Shown: positions 24,632 to 36,572, counted from the stretch's first letter. The stretch: DNA of 64,000 nt from G965222335 sp965222335 (GCA_965222335.1 OZ244944.1:186001-250000), one strand, 5' to 3'. The notes: generated by a model from the letters alone, not told the origin. Numbers and translations are program-made.

Positions 24632-25699
24632 ATGAGCAATAACGCAGTTCACAATATCAATGTCGCCTCCCAGGATGTACTCATCAGCCCGGAGCAGCTG
24701 AAAGCCAGCCTGCCCCTGAGCGAGCCAGCCCGGGACATGGTCACCCGCAGCCGGCAGGTGATCTGGGACATCCTGGACCGCAGGGATCCGCGAATTTTCG
24801 TGGTCGTGGGGCCCTGTTCCATCCACGACCCCGAGGCGGCCCTGGACTACGCGCGGCGCCTGCGTGCGCTGGCGGAGGAGCTGCAGGACACCCTGTATAT
24901 CGTGATGCGGGTCTACTTTGAGAAACCGCGCACTACCGTCGGCTGGAAGGGCCTGATCAACGACCCCCACCTGGACGACTCGTTCAAGATCGAGGAAGGC
25001 CTGCATATCGGGCGCAAGCTGCTGCTGGACATCCTCGAGATGGGCCTGCCCACCTCCACCGAAGCCCTGGACCCGATCTCGCCGCAGTACCTGCAGGACC
25101 TGATCAGCTGGTCCGCGATCGGCGCGCGTACCACCGAATCGCAGACCCACCGGGAAATGGCCAGTGGCCTGTCCTGTGCGGTGGGTTTCAAGAACGGCAC
25201 TGACGGCAGCCTCACCGTGGCGACCAACGCCCTCAACTCCGTGGCCAAGCCCCATCGCTTTCTCGGCATCAATCACGAGGGACGGGTCTCGGTGTATACC
25301 ACCAAAGGCAATCGCTACGGGCACGTCGTGCTGCGGGGCGGCGGCGCCGGGCCGAACTACGATTCGGTGAGCGTGGCCCTGTGTGAGGAGGCGCTGACCA
25401 AGGCGAAGGCGCCCCTGAACATCATGGTCGACTGCAGCCATGCCAACTCCAACAAGCAGCCGGAACTGCAGACCCTGGTGGTGGACAACGTGGGCAACCA
25501 GATCCTCGAGGGCAATCGCTCGATCATCGGCCTGATGGTGGAAAGCAACCTGAAGGCCGGCAACCAGTCCATCCCGCCGGACCTGAAGGACCTTGAGTAT
25601 GGCGTCTCCATCACTGATGGCTGCATCGACTGGGACACCACCGCAAGCTGCCTGCGCGGCCTGCGCGACAAGCTGAAAGACGTCCTGCCCGGGCGCTAG
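24632..25699 (+). CDS. aroG: 3-deoxy-7-phosphoheptulonate synthase, class I (DAHP synthase)
   Basis: A 355-residue class I DAHP synthase, the first enzyme of the shikimate pathway, condensing PEP and erythrose 4-phosphate. Signatures are VGPCSIHDP, the PEP-binding KPRTTVGWKGLINDP, the SGLSCAVGFKNGTDG segment and the metal ligands in DCSHANSNKQ and GVSITDGCIDWD. It is of the AroF/G/H type, so it should be feedback-inhibited by an aromatic amino acid, but I cannot tell which one by eye. It is a single gene with its own promoter, convergent with nfuA. Confidence 0.95.
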   Translation: MSNNAVHNINVASQDVLISPEQLKASLPLSEPARDMVTRSRQVIWDILDRRDPRIFVVVGPCSIHDPEAALDYARRLRALAEELQDTLYIVMRVYFEKPRTTVGWKGLINDPHLDDSFKIEEGLHIGRKLLLDILEMGLPTSTEALDPISPQYLQDLISWSAIGARTTESQTHREMASGLSCAVGFKNGTDGSLTVATNALNSVAKPHRFLGINHEGRVSVYTTKGNRYGHVVLRGGGAGPNYDSVSVALCEEALTKAKAPLNIMVDCSHANSNKQPELQTLVVDNVGNQILEGNRSIIGLMVESNLKAGNQSIPPDLKDLEYGVSITDGCIDWDTTASCLRGLRDKLKDVLPGR

Positions 25700-25752
25700 G
25701 CCACGGGCAGCGCGGCGAGGGGGAAATTGCCGGCAGCCGCCGGCGATCGAAC

Positions 25753-26328
25753 CTAGATGTAAGCGTTACTGCGGTCAGAGTGATCAGTCATGTCGCGTAC
25801 GCCCTTCAGCTGTGGCAGCTGCTCCAGCAGGGTCTTCTCCACGCCGCCCTTGAGGGTCTGGTCGACCATCCCACAGCCCTGGCAACCACCGCCGAACTGC
25901 AGCACCGCAAAGTCGTCCTCGGTCACCTCGACCAGGCTGACTTCACCGCCGTGGGCCGCCAGCGCGGGATTCACCTCGTTATACAGGACGTAGTTGATGC
26001 GATCCTCGAGGGGACTGTTCTCGTCCACCCGGGGCAGCTTGGCATTGGGCGCCTTGATCGTCAGCTGCCCACCCATGCGGTCCTTGGCGTAGTCCACCAG
26101 CGCGTCTTCAAGGTAGGCAAGACTGCGTCCGTCAAACCATGCCTTGAACTGGGCGAACTCGTGCTCCTCGTCCTCGGGCTGCACGTCGCCCTCGCGACAG
26201 TAGGCGATGCAGGTCTCGGCGCGGGGAGTGCCCGGCTGGTTAATGAAAACTCTCACGCCCAGGGCATCATCCTGCTTGGACAGCAGTTCCGCGAGGTAGT
26301 CCTGGGCTGATTCCGTGATAGTTACCAT
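25753..26328 (-). CDS. nfuA: Fe-S cluster biogenesis carrier NfuA
   Basis: A 191-residue protein with an N-terminal A-type-like domain (MVTITESAQDYLAELL) and a C-terminal Nfu domain with the cluster-binding CxxC in FGGGCQGCGMVDQT. It delivers [4Fe-4S] clusters to apoproteins. The A-type domain has lost the usual three cysteines, as in E. coli NfuA. The ATG at 26328 is chosen; the open frame extends 33 codons upstream without family similarity. An extended -10 (TGGTAGAAT on the minus strand) lies just upstream. It is divergent from metH, whose product needs reduction by Fe-S/flavin systems, but a direct link is not shown. Confidence 0.95.
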   Translation of the reverse strand: MVTITESAQDYLAELLSKQDDALGVRVFINQPGTPRAETCIAYCREGDVQPEDEEHEFAQFKAWFDGRSLAYLEDALVDYAKDRMGGQLTIKAPNAKLPRVDENSPLEDRINYVLYNEVNPALAAHGGEVSLVEVTEDDFAVLQFGGGCQGCGMVDQTLKGGVEKTLLEQLPQLKGVRDMTDHSDRSNAYI

Positions 26329-26504
26329 AGCAAACCTGTTTCCGAGTAATTTAGTCAGGTATTCTACCATTCCCTGCGGCAAATGCACGCATCTCAATGC
26401 CCTGGCCTGCCCTAAACCCGCGGCCATTCTGCTAGAATAGGCGGCTTTTGCGCGCGCCCTCGCCGCCCGCTTTCACCCTGGCCAGACAGATTACGGACAC
26501 CAGC

Positions 26505-30194
<3,690 letters not shown>

Positions 30195-30212
30195 GCTGGG
30201 AAAGCTCTGAGT

Positions 30213-30473
30213 ATGCAGCACACAGAACACGAATCCGAAAACGAATCACAGGATACCGGCGATGAAACACAGGGCAGAAAGCTCGGTGTCCTGCAGGTGA
30301 TCAGCAGCGTATTTGCCGCCGGCCTGGGGGTGCAGAGCAGCCGTAACCGGGAGCGGGATTTCAAGCAGGGACGCGTGGGCGTATTCATTGCAGCGGGGAT
30401 CGTGTTTACCCTGCTGTTTATCGGCGTGGTTTTTACCGTGGTACAGCTGGTGCTGAAAAGCGCCGGCGGCTGA
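30213..30473 (+). CDS. DUF2970 small membrane protein
   Basis: An 86-residue protein with a charged N-terminus, the DUF2970 signature SVFAAGLGVQSSRNRERDF at about 31–49 and one transmembrane segment (GVFIAAGIVFTLLFIGVVF). Function is unknown for the family. It follows metH by 18 bp on the same strand, so it is probably cotranscribed with it; no functional link is known. Confidence 0.85.
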   Translation: MQHTEHESENESQDTGDETQGRKLGVLQVISSVFAAGLGVQSSRNRERDFKQGRVGVFIAAGIVFTLLFIGVVFTVVQLVLKSAGG

Positions 30474-30491
30474 GCCGGCGCCCGGGCTGGC

Positions 30492-30608
30492 TCAGGCGGG
30501 CATGCCTGCCAGCCAGATGTAGAGACTGACGACCACGATGGTGATAATCGCAGTGGCGGCGATGGCATCAGCACTGCCGTCGTTGTTGGTATTGCTCGGT
30601 TCCGACAT
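30492..30608 (-). CDS. Small (38-residue) single-pass membrane protein
   Basis: A short ORF beginning MSEPSNTNNDGSADA, followed by a hydrophobic segment (IAATAIITIVVVSLYIWL) and ending GMPA. It is supported by a GGAG ribosome site five bases before the ATG and a perfect TATAAT box on the minus strand about 42 bases upstream, so it looks expressed. It lies between the DUF2970 gene and cysI, convergent with the former. I recognise no family. Its size is below the cutoff of most gene finders. Confidence 0.7.
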   Translation of the reverse strand: MSEPSNTNNDGSADAIAATAIITIVVVSLYIWLAGMPA

Positions 30609-30649
30609 GGTGTCTCCAGGCGTGTGTAAGCGGTCTGTTGAGGTGCGCC

Positions 30650-30655
30650 ATTATA
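30650..30655 (-). promoter_or_regulatory. -10 box (TATAAT) for the 38-residue membrane protein gene
   Basis: A perfect TATAAT on the minus strand, placed to give a 5' leader of about 35 bases before the small ORF ending at 30492. The -35 region at the usual spacing (CTTCCC) is poor. It sits in the 203-bp gap to the divergent cysI. Confidence 0.5.
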
Positions 30656-30811
30656 GCAGCGCCGCAGGCTTTGGGAAGCGCCGCAGGGGCCGCGCGCAGG
30701 TACTCGCCAAAGCGTTCTAACCATATGAAAAGAATGAATATTTAACCCGGTGAATTTTCTGCTAAGGTACGCTCCTTCTCGAGCAACAGGCCAGCGGTAA
30801 CAAGGACCCCG

Positions 30812-32476
30812 ATGTACGTATACGACCAGTACGACCAACAACTCGTGGACCAGCGAGTCGCCCAGTTCCGCGACCAGACCCGGCGCTATCTCGACGGTCA
30901 GCTGACGGAGTCGCAGTTTCTTCCCCTGCGCCTGCAGAACGGTCTGTATATCCAGCGCCTGGCGCCGATGATGCGGATTGCGGTGCCCTATGGCCTGCTC
31001 AACTCGCGCCAGGTGCGCAAGCTCGCCCACATTACCCGGGAATACGACAAGGGCTACGCTCACGTCAGCACGCGGCAGAACGTCCAGCTCAACTGGCCCC
31101 AGCTCGAGGAGGTCCCGGATATCCTGGCGGAGCTGGCCAGCGTGCAGATGCACGCGATCCAGACCAGCGGCAACTGCATCCGCAACACGACGACCGACCA
31201 GTTTGCCGGCGTGGCCGCAGACGAACTTGAGGACCCCCGCCCCTACTGCGAACTGATCCGCCAGTGGAGCACCTTCCACCCCGAATTCGCCTTCCTGCCG
31301 CGCAAGTTCAAGATTGCGGTGTGCGGCAGCGAAGAAGACCGCGCTGCGATTCATGCCCATGACATCGGCCTGGAACTGGTACCCAACGACGCTGGCGAGG
31401 TCGGCTTCAAGGTGCTCGCAGGCGGCGGCCTCGGGCGCACGCCGGTCATCGGCTCGGTGATTGCGCCCTGGATAGAGAAGAAGCACCTCCTGACCTACCT
31501 CGAAGCCATCCTGCGGGTGTACAACCAGCACGGCCGCCGGGATAACAAGTTCAAGGCCAGGATCAAGATCCTGGTCAAGGCCATGGGGGTAGAGGCTTTC
31601 CAGGCGGCCGTGGAAAAAGAATGGGAAGCCCTGCGCGATGGCCCCGCGACCCTGACGGAAGAGGAGATCGCCCGCGCCCAGTCATTCTTTACTGCACCGG
31701 ACTACCAGGAGTTTGACCGCGCCGACAGCGACGCCGCGCTCGCCGCCCAGGCGAAGCGGGACCCGCTGTTCGGCAACTGGCTGCAGCGGAATACTGTCTC
31801 TCACCGGGTGCCCGGTTACCGCGCGGTGAGCATTTCCCTGAAAGCCACCGGCTATGCCCCCGGCGACGTCAGCGACCAGCAGCTCGACCTGCTGGCGGAT
31901 CTCGCGGATGAGTATTCCTTCGGCGAACTACGCACCACCCACCAACAGAACATGGTGCTCGCGGACGTGCCCCAGGACGCACTGTATGCCCTGTGGCAAA
32001 GACTGCAGCCTGCCTCCCTGGCCACGGCCAACATCGGCTACCTGACCGACATCATCTGCTGCCCCGGGGGCGACTTCTGCTCCCTGGCGAACGCCAAGTC
32101 GATCCCGATCGCCGAGGCGATCCAGGCGCGCTTTGACAATCTGGACTACGTCTACGACCTCGGGCCTATCGAGCTGAATATCAGCGGCTGCATGAACGCC
32201 TGCGGCCACCACCACATCGGCCATATCGGCATCCTCGGCGTCGACAAGAAAGGCCAGGAGTTTTACCAGGTGTCCCTTGGTGGCAGCCAGGCCAAGGATG
32301 CGTCCCTGGGCAAAATCCTTGGGCCGTCCTTCGGGCGCGAGGATATGCCGGAAATCGTGGAAAAGATTCTCACGACCTACGTCGAGCTGCGTACCGAGGA
32401 AGAGACCTTCCTCGACACCTACCGCCGCGTCGGTATCGACCCCTTCAAGGAGCGAGTCTATGCCAAGGCTGATTAA
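30812..32476 (+). CDS. cysI: Sulfite reductase hemoprotein (CysI-type nitrite/sulfite reductase)
   Basis: A 554-residue sirohaem and [4Fe-4S] enzyme that reduces sulfite to sulfide in cysteine synthesis. Two internal repeats are visible; substrate-binding STRQNVQLNWPQ and TSGNCIRNTTTDQ lie in the first half, and the cluster cysteines are in CCPGGDFC and SGCMNACGHHHIGHIG in the second. The length and downstream DUF934 gene match Pseudomonas CysI, so a sulfite role is preferred to nitrite. AAGGA precedes the ATG. The AT-rich stretch 30720–30770 upstream could hold CysB sites; this is inference. Confidence 0.93.
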   Translation: MYVYDQYDQQLVDQRVAQFRDQTRRYLDGQLTESQFLPLRLQNGLYIQRLAPMMRIAVPYGLLNSRQVRKLAHITREYDKGYAHVSTRQNVQLNWPQLEEVPDILAELASVQMHAIQTSGNCIRNTTTDQFAGVAADELEDPRPYCELIRQWSTFHPEFAFLPRKFKIAVCGSEEDRAAIHAHDIGLELVPNDAGEVGFKVLAGGGLGRTPVIGSVIAPWIEKKHLLTYLEAILRVYNQHGRRDNKFKARIKILVKAMGVEAFQAAVEKEWEALRDGPATLTEEEIARAQSFFTAPDYQEFDRADSDAALAAQAKRDPLFGNWLQRNTVSHRVPGYRAVSISLKATGYAPGDVSDQQLDLLADLADEYSFGELRTTHQQNMVLADVPQDALYALWQRLQPASLATANIGYLTDIICCPGGDFCSLANAKSIPIAEAIQARFDNLDYVYDLGPIELNISGCMNACGHHHIGHIGILGVDKKGQEFYQVSLGGSQAKDASLGKILGPSFGREDMPEIVEKILTTYVELRTEEETFLDTYRRVGIDPFKERVYAKAD

Positions 32477-32936
32477 AGACGGCGAAGTAGTCGTGGACGA
32501 ACAGTGGTCCGCGCCCCTGGCCGACGCCGAGCTGGCGCCCCCCGGACACATCAACAGTCTCGCCCAGTGGGAGGCACGTGCCGACAAGAGCGGTAGTGCC
32601 GTACAGCTGGAGCCCGGTGACGCGGTGGCGCCCCTGCTCGATCACCTGGACGATATCACCCTGGTGGCGATCAATTTCCCGGTGTTTACCGACGGCCGCG
32701 GCTTTTCCTACGCACGCGAACTACGCGAGCGCGGCTATCGCGGAGAAATCCGTGCGGTGGGCGCCTTTATCCGCGACCAGCTGCACTACCTGCACCGTTG
32801 CGGGTTTAACGCTTTCCAGCTGGAGGATGGCTCGGACCTGGAGGAAGCCCTGCAAAGCCTGTACGTGTTTGACGAGAGCTACCAGGCCGCAGTGGACCAG
32901 CCCCAGCCCCTGTTCCGCAGGCGCGCCGCAGAGTAA
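32460..32936 (+). CDS. DUF934 protein, sulfite-reductase partner
   Basis: A 158-residue DUF934 protein (MPRLIKDGEVVVDE…), with conserved FPVFTDGRGFSYARELRERGYRGEIRA across two segments. It overlaps the cysI end by 17 bases, a coupling that is widespread in Pseudomonas-like bacteria. It has been proposed to act with sulfite reductase, possibly in electron supply, but no activity is established. The longer open frame to 32277 lies inside cysI and is not used. Confidence 0.9.
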   Translation: MPRLIKDGEVVVDEQWSAPLADAELAPPGHINSLAQWEARADKSGSAVQLEPGDAVAPLLDHLDDITLVAINFPVFTDGRGFSYARELRERGYRGEIRAVGAFIRDQLHYLHRCGFNAFQLEDGSDLEEALQSLYVFDESYQAAVDQPQPLFRRRAAE

Positions 32937-33001
32937 CTCGCTGTCCATGCCGCCGGCGCTGCTTTACACTGTAATTCAGCGTGCGGGAGGTCGCTCAGGC
33001 A

Positions 33002-34174
33002 ATGGATGGCGGTAGCATCACCTTTTCCTTTTTCCTTATCTTCACGGGCGCCGCCCTGTTTGCGTCCATTGCGCTGTATACAAGACAGCCGCTGATCATC
33101 GCCTACATCGCCCTGGGCGCGGCTATCGGGCCCTACGGTCTCACCCTGGTCACGGACCTTAAACTGCTCACCGACGTCGGCCACGTGGGCATCATCTTCC
33201 TCCTGTTCCTGCTCGGCCTGGACATGCAGCCCCGGGCGCTGATGCTCACCCTGCGCAAGTCCACCGTCGTGGGGCTGATCAGCTCGGCGGCTTTTATGGT
33301 GATGGGATTCACCGTGGCCACGGCCTTCGGCTTCACCCTGGTCGAGGCGATGATTATCGGTGCGGCGATGATGTTTTCCTCCACCATCATCGCGATCAAG
33401 CTGCTGCCCACTACGGTGCTGCACCACCGCCCTATCGGCGAGTTAATGATCGGCCTGCTACTGCTGCAGGACCTGATTGCAATCCTCACCCTGGTGGTGC
33501 TGGGCGCCGCGGGAGGCAAGGGTGAGATGGACACTCTGGAACTGGCCCTGCCCTTCCTGGCCCTGCCCTTCCTCGCGCTGGGCGCCGTGATGATGGTGAA
33601 ATACGTCCTGCTGCCACTGATCAGCCGGTTTGACCGCTTCCACGAGTACATTTTCCTGCTCGCCATCGGCTGGTGCCTGGGAGTGGCAGAGACCGCCCAA
33701 CTGGTGGGCCTGACGCCGGAGATCGGCGCCTTTATCGCCGGCATCGCCATCGCCACCAGCCCGATCTCCCAGTACATCGCGGTCAACCTGAAACCCCTGC
33801 GGGACTTCTTCCTGATCCTGTTTTTCTTCTCCGTGGGCGCACGCTTCGAGCTCGCCCTGCTGGGCGAGGTCATCCTCCCCGCCCTGGTCCTTTCAGTGCT
33901 GGTACTCACGGTGAAACCGGTGGTCTATCGCTTCCTGCTCAAGGGCATGAGCGAACAGCGCACCCTGTCCTGGGACCTCGGCTTCCGCCTCGGCCAGGCC
34001 AGCGAATTCTCCCTGCTGATCGCCTACGTTGCCTTCGCCAGCTCCCTGATCTCCCAGTCGGCGTCACTGCTGATCCAGGCGACCACGATCATCACCCTGC
34101 TCGCATCCTCGTATATCGTGGTGCTTAATTACCCGACGCCGATTGCGATTTCGGATCGTTTACGTCGGGATTGA
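33002..34174 (+). CDS. CPA2-type cation:proton antiporter, membrane domain only
   Basis: A 390-residue protein with about 12 membrane segments of the Kef/CPA2 family, probably exchanging K+ or Na+ for protons. Family segments are ALGAAIGPYGL, GHVGIIFLLFLLGLDM, MMFSSTIIAIKLL and LTPEIGAFIAGIAIATSP. The C-terminal RCK (TrkA-N) nucleotide-binding domain of KefB/KefC is missing; the protein ends soon after the last membrane helix. ATG is chosen, with GGAGG 11 bases upstream; GTG at 32981 is inferior. A 15-base tandem duplication at 33542–33571 repeats LALPF in one helix. It stands alone. Confidence 0.87.
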   Translation: MDGGSITFSFFLIFTGAALFASIALYTRQPLIIAYIALGAAIGPYGLTLVTDLKLLTDVGHVGIIFLLFLLGLDMQPRALMLTLRKSTVVGLISSAAFMVMGFTVATAFGFTLVEAMIIGAAMMFSSTIIAIKLLPTTVLHHRPIGELMIGLLLLQDLIAILTLVVLGAAGGKGEMDTLELALPFLALPFLALGAVMMVKYVLLPLISRFDRFHEYIFLLAIGWCLGVAETAQLVGLTPEIGAFIAGIAIATSPISQYIAVNLKPLRDFFLILFFFSVGARFELALLGEVILPALVLSVLVLTVKPVVYRFLLKGMSEQRTLSWDLGFRLGQASEFSLLIAYVAFASSLISQSASLLIQATTIITLLASSYIVVLNYPTPIAISDRLRRD

Positions 34175-34251
34175 GGGCCGAAGCATCTGAGCGTGCTCCC
34201 TGTAAAGGCGATTGGTGCTCCGTAGCTCGGGCGCGAACTGACGCTACGCCT

Positions 34252-34325
34252 CCCCGGACACGCTACAAGCGTGACATCCGTGTCGCGCTCGGCACCGGCC
34301 ATCCATGGCCGGTGACGGTCCGGGG
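34252..34325 (-). repeat. Palindromic dispersed repeat, copy 1 (inverted)
   Basis: Read on the minus strand this has the order GACGG/CCATGGATGG/GAGC/ACACGGATGTCACGC/GCGTGTCCGGGG, the same as copy 2 read on the plus strand. Each carries a small hairpin around CATGGATG. The two copies face each other across about 110 bases. Similar sequences are common between genes in several gammaproteobacteria; copy number in this genome is not known. Confidence 0.6.
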
Positions 34326-34436
34326 AAGCGCATCCCCAGCCCGCACCCTGCACTGGTGCAAGATTCGAATAGACCAGTGACAAAGTCGTAGCGTTTTGCT
34401 GTCCCCTGAGTGAGCGCGTGAGGCGCCCGGGGCCCT

Positions 34437-34504
34437 CCCGGGACCGTCAGCGGCATGGATGCCGCTGTCGAGCCTACAGGGACGTATCCACGGCGTGTCC
34501 CGGG
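34437..34504 (+). repeat. Palindromic dispersed repeat, copy 2
   Basis: The order is CCCGGGACCGTC, then GGCATGGATGCC (a hairpin), GAGCCTACAGGGACGTATCC and GGCGTGTCCCGGG. The first and last blocks form inverted matches to copy 1 at 34252–34325, so the two copies together make a large imperfect inverted repeat. Confidence 0.6.
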
Positions 34505-34584
34505 CGGGCTCCGGGTGTCGCGCGTGCGTTTTCCTGGCGCCCACCACGGTTATTCAAATACGAAATGGCGCTTAAACCAGGGGG

Positions 34585-34699
34585 AAATTGGGGACGGATA
34601 CCAATACATGGCGCAGCTATAAGCAATTAAATAGTATCCGTCCCCAATTTCTCCCGGTTTCTCTGAAGATCTAATTGGTATCCGTCCCTAATTTTTAGG
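34585..34699. repeat. Three GGGACGGATACC-type repeats, two inverted and one direct
   Basis: AAATTGGGGACGGATACC (34585–34602) is followed by its inverted copy AGTATCCGTCCCCAATTT (34633–34650, 17 of 18 bases) and by a third, direct to the second, GGTATCCGTCCCTAATTT (34678–34695). The first pair could fold with a 30-base loop. Repeats like this flank REP-associated tyrosine transposases (IS200/IS605-like) in other genomes; no transposase gene remains here, so this may be a non-autonomous or decayed element. That identity is from memory of such flanks, not from a search. Confidence 0.6.
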
Positions 34700-34844
34700 C
34701 GTATCCCCAGTTCCCGGCCGGGCTACGGAGTACCGAATCAAAAACCACTGGGCATCATCCCTGCCGGCATGCCCGATAAAGCGGGGCAGGCTCTCCATGC
34801 CTCTCGGGATATACCGCCTGCGCGGCCCGGCCCATCCCTGGGCA

Positions 34845-34872
34845 TAAAAAAAGCCGGCGTTAGGGCCGGCTT
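34845..34872 (-). terminator. Rho-independent terminator after etfA
   Basis: On the minus strand, 22 bases after the etfA stop, AGCCGGC and GCCGGCT pair around a six-base loop and run straight into seven T residues. This is a textbook intrinsic terminator and marks the end of the etfB–etfA transcript. Confidence 0.92.
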
Positions 34873-34893
34873 CGGGTCGAGCTCAAATGCGCG

Positions 34894-35823
34894 TTACAGT
34901 GCGGATTCCAGCTCCGGCAGTGCGTCGAACAGGTCTGCCACGAGGCCGTAGTCGGCGACCTGGAAGATCGGTGCGTCCTCGTCCTTGTTAATCGCCACGA
35001 TCACTTTGGAGTCCTTCATCCCGGCGAGATGCTGGATCGCCCCGGAAATGCCGACGGCGATGTAGAGATCCGGGGCAACGATCTTGCCGGTCTGGCCGAC
35101 CTGCATGTCGTTGGGCACGAAACCGGCGTCCACTGCGGCGCGCGAGGCGCCGATGGCAGCGCCGAGCTTGTCGGCAATGCCTTCGAGCAGCTTGAAGTTT
35201 TCGCCGTTCTGCATCCCCCGGCCACCGGAGATCACCACCGGTGCGGCGGCGAGTTCGGGGCGGTCGGACTCAGCGAGTTCTTCACCGACAAAGGTGGAGA
35301 TACCCGCATCGTGGACCGAATCGACAGACTCGATACTCGCTGAGCCGCCCTCGGACTCGGCCGGGTCAAAAGCGGTGGTGCGCACGGTGATGACCTTACG
35401 CGCGTCCACGGTCTGCACGGTGGCGATCACGTTGCCGGCGTAGATCGGGCGCTTGAAGGTGTCGGCGCTCTCCACGGAGATGATGTCAGACACCTGGGCC
35501 ACGTCCAGCAGTGCCGCCACCCGCGGCATGGTGTTCTTGCCGTTGGTGGTGGATGCAGCGACCACATTGTCGTAATTGGCGCCAACCTCGGCGATCAGCA
35601 GCGCGAGGTTTTCGGCCAGCTGGTGTTCGTAGGCGGCATTGTCCGCCACCAGTACCTTGGCAACGCCGGGGATGGCGGCGGCCTGCTCGCCGACGGCGGC
35701 ACAGTTGGCGCCGGCGACAAGAATATCGATATCCGCGCCCATTGCCTGGGCCGCGGCCACCGCGTTGAGGGTTGCGCCATTGAGGCTGCTGTTGTCGTGT
35801 TCTGCAATAACCAGAGTACTCAT
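34894..35823 (-). CDS. etfA: Electron transfer flavoprotein, alpha subunit
   Basis: A 309-residue FAD-binding ETF alpha subunit. The N-terminal domain (MSTLVIAEHDNSSLNGATLN) and the C-terminal FAD domain with the ISGGRGMQNGENF and GQTGKIVAPDLYIAVGISGAIQHLAGM signatures are complete. It accepts electrons from acyl-CoA dehydrogenases and passes them to ETF-QO. The ATG overlaps the etfB stop as TGATG. A strong terminator follows. The divergent gene at 36865 encodes the quinone oxidoreductase it feeds. Confidence 0.97.
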   Translation of the reverse strand: MSTLVIAEHDNSSLNGATLNAVAAAQAMGADIDILVAGANCAAVGEQAAAIPGVAKVLVADNAAYEHQLAENLALLIAEVGANYDNVVAASTTNGKNTMPRVAALLDVAQVSDIISVESADTFKRPIYAGNVIATVQTVDARKVITVRTTAFDPAESEGGSASIESVDSVHDAGISTFVGEELAESDRPELAAAPVVISGGRGMQNGENFKLLEGIADKLGAAIGASRAAVDAGFVPNDMQVGQTGKIVAPDLYIAVGISGAIQHLAGMKDSKVIVAINKDEDAPIFQVADYGLVADLFDALPELESAL

Positions 35824-36572
35824 CAGATTACCTTCGCCTCGTTCTTCAGTTTGTCGACCAGCTGGGCCACATCCTCGACCTTGATGCCCGCCTGGCGTTC
35901 GGCCGGCGGCTCAACCTTCACCTGGGACAGGTGCGACTTGACCTCGACACCAAGGTCATCAGCCGTATAGACGTCCAGCTGCTTTTTCTTGGCCTTCATG
36001 ATATTGGGCAGAGACGCGTAGCGCGGCTCGTTGAGGCGCAGGTCCGTCGTCACGATCGCGGGCAGCTTGAGCTTCACCGTTTGCAGACCGCCATCGACCT
36101 CGCGAATCACGGTAACGCTGTCGTCCTCGATCTTGATCTCCGAGGCAAAGGTGCCCTGAGCCATGTTGGTCAGTGCGCCCAGCATCTGTCCTGTCTGGTT
36201 GTTGTCGCCATCGATGGACTGCTTGCCCAGGATGACCAGCTGCGGCTCTTCCTTTTCGATCACGCCCTTGAGCAGCTTGGCGACCACCAGTGGCTCCACG
36301 CCGCTTTCGGTTTCTACCTGGATGCCACGATCGGCGCCCAGGGCCAGGGCGGTGCGGATCTGCTCCTGGCAGGCTTTTTCACCAATGGACACAGCGACCA
36401 CCTCGGTAGCGACTCCCGCTTCCTTCAGGCGCACCGCTTCTTCCACGGCAATCTCACAGAACGGGTTGATGGCCATCTTGACGTTGTTCAGATCAACGTC
36501 GCTACCATCGGCTTTGGCGCGCACTTTGACGTTGTAGTCAACGACACGCTTAACGGCAACAAGAATCTTCAT
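35823..36572 (-). CDS. etfB: Electron transfer flavoprotein, beta subunit
   Basis: A 249-residue ETF beta subunit starting MKILVAVKRVVDYNVKV, with AMP-binding residues in the region IGEKACQEQIRTALALGADRG split over two turns and the recognition loop around LPNIMKAKKKQLDV that contacts partner dehydrogenases. It is first in the etfBA pair and overlaps etfA by one base. A 292-bp AT-rich control region separates it from the divergent ETF-QO gene. Confidence 0.97.
   Translation of the reverse strand: MKILVAVKRVVDYNVKVRAKADGSDVDLNNVKMAINPFCEIAVEEAVRLKEAGVATEVVAVSIGEKACQEQIRTALALGADRGIQVETESGVEPLVVAKLLKGVIEKEEPQLVILGKQSIDGDNNQTGQMLGALTNMAQGTFASEIKIEDDSVTVIREVDGGLQTVKLKLPAIVTTDLRLNEPRYASLPNIMKAKKKQLDVYTADDLGVEVKSHLSQVKVEPPAERQAGIKVEDVAQLVDKLKNEAKVI

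Larger units (their letters stand above)
34175..34893. other. 719-bp gene-free, repeat-rich intergenic region
   Basis: No credible coding frame on either strand between the antiporter and etfA; short frames here have no ribosome sites and lie across palindromes. It holds two divergent copies of a CATGGATG-type palindromic repeat (34252–34504), a set of three GGGACGGATACC-type repeats (34585–34699), a further G+C-rich palindromic stretch around 34760–34830 and the etfA terminator. It looks like a landing site for dispersed repeats or a decayed mobile element. Confidence 0.75.

Noticed and set aside
26329..26504. Possible cobalamin or SAM riboswitch ahead of metH.
   Set aside because: The leader after the candidate -10 is only about 60 nt and no B12-box or SAM-I-like conserved segment is visible.
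34340..34380. A GATTCGAA sequence resembling a tRNA T loop.
   Set aside because: No acceptor or anticodon arms can be drawn around it.
34263..34630. Several 60–95-codon frames on both strands in the repeat-rich gap.
   Set aside because: They are built from the palindromic repeats, contain many Pro/Arg/Cys residues and lack ribosome sites.
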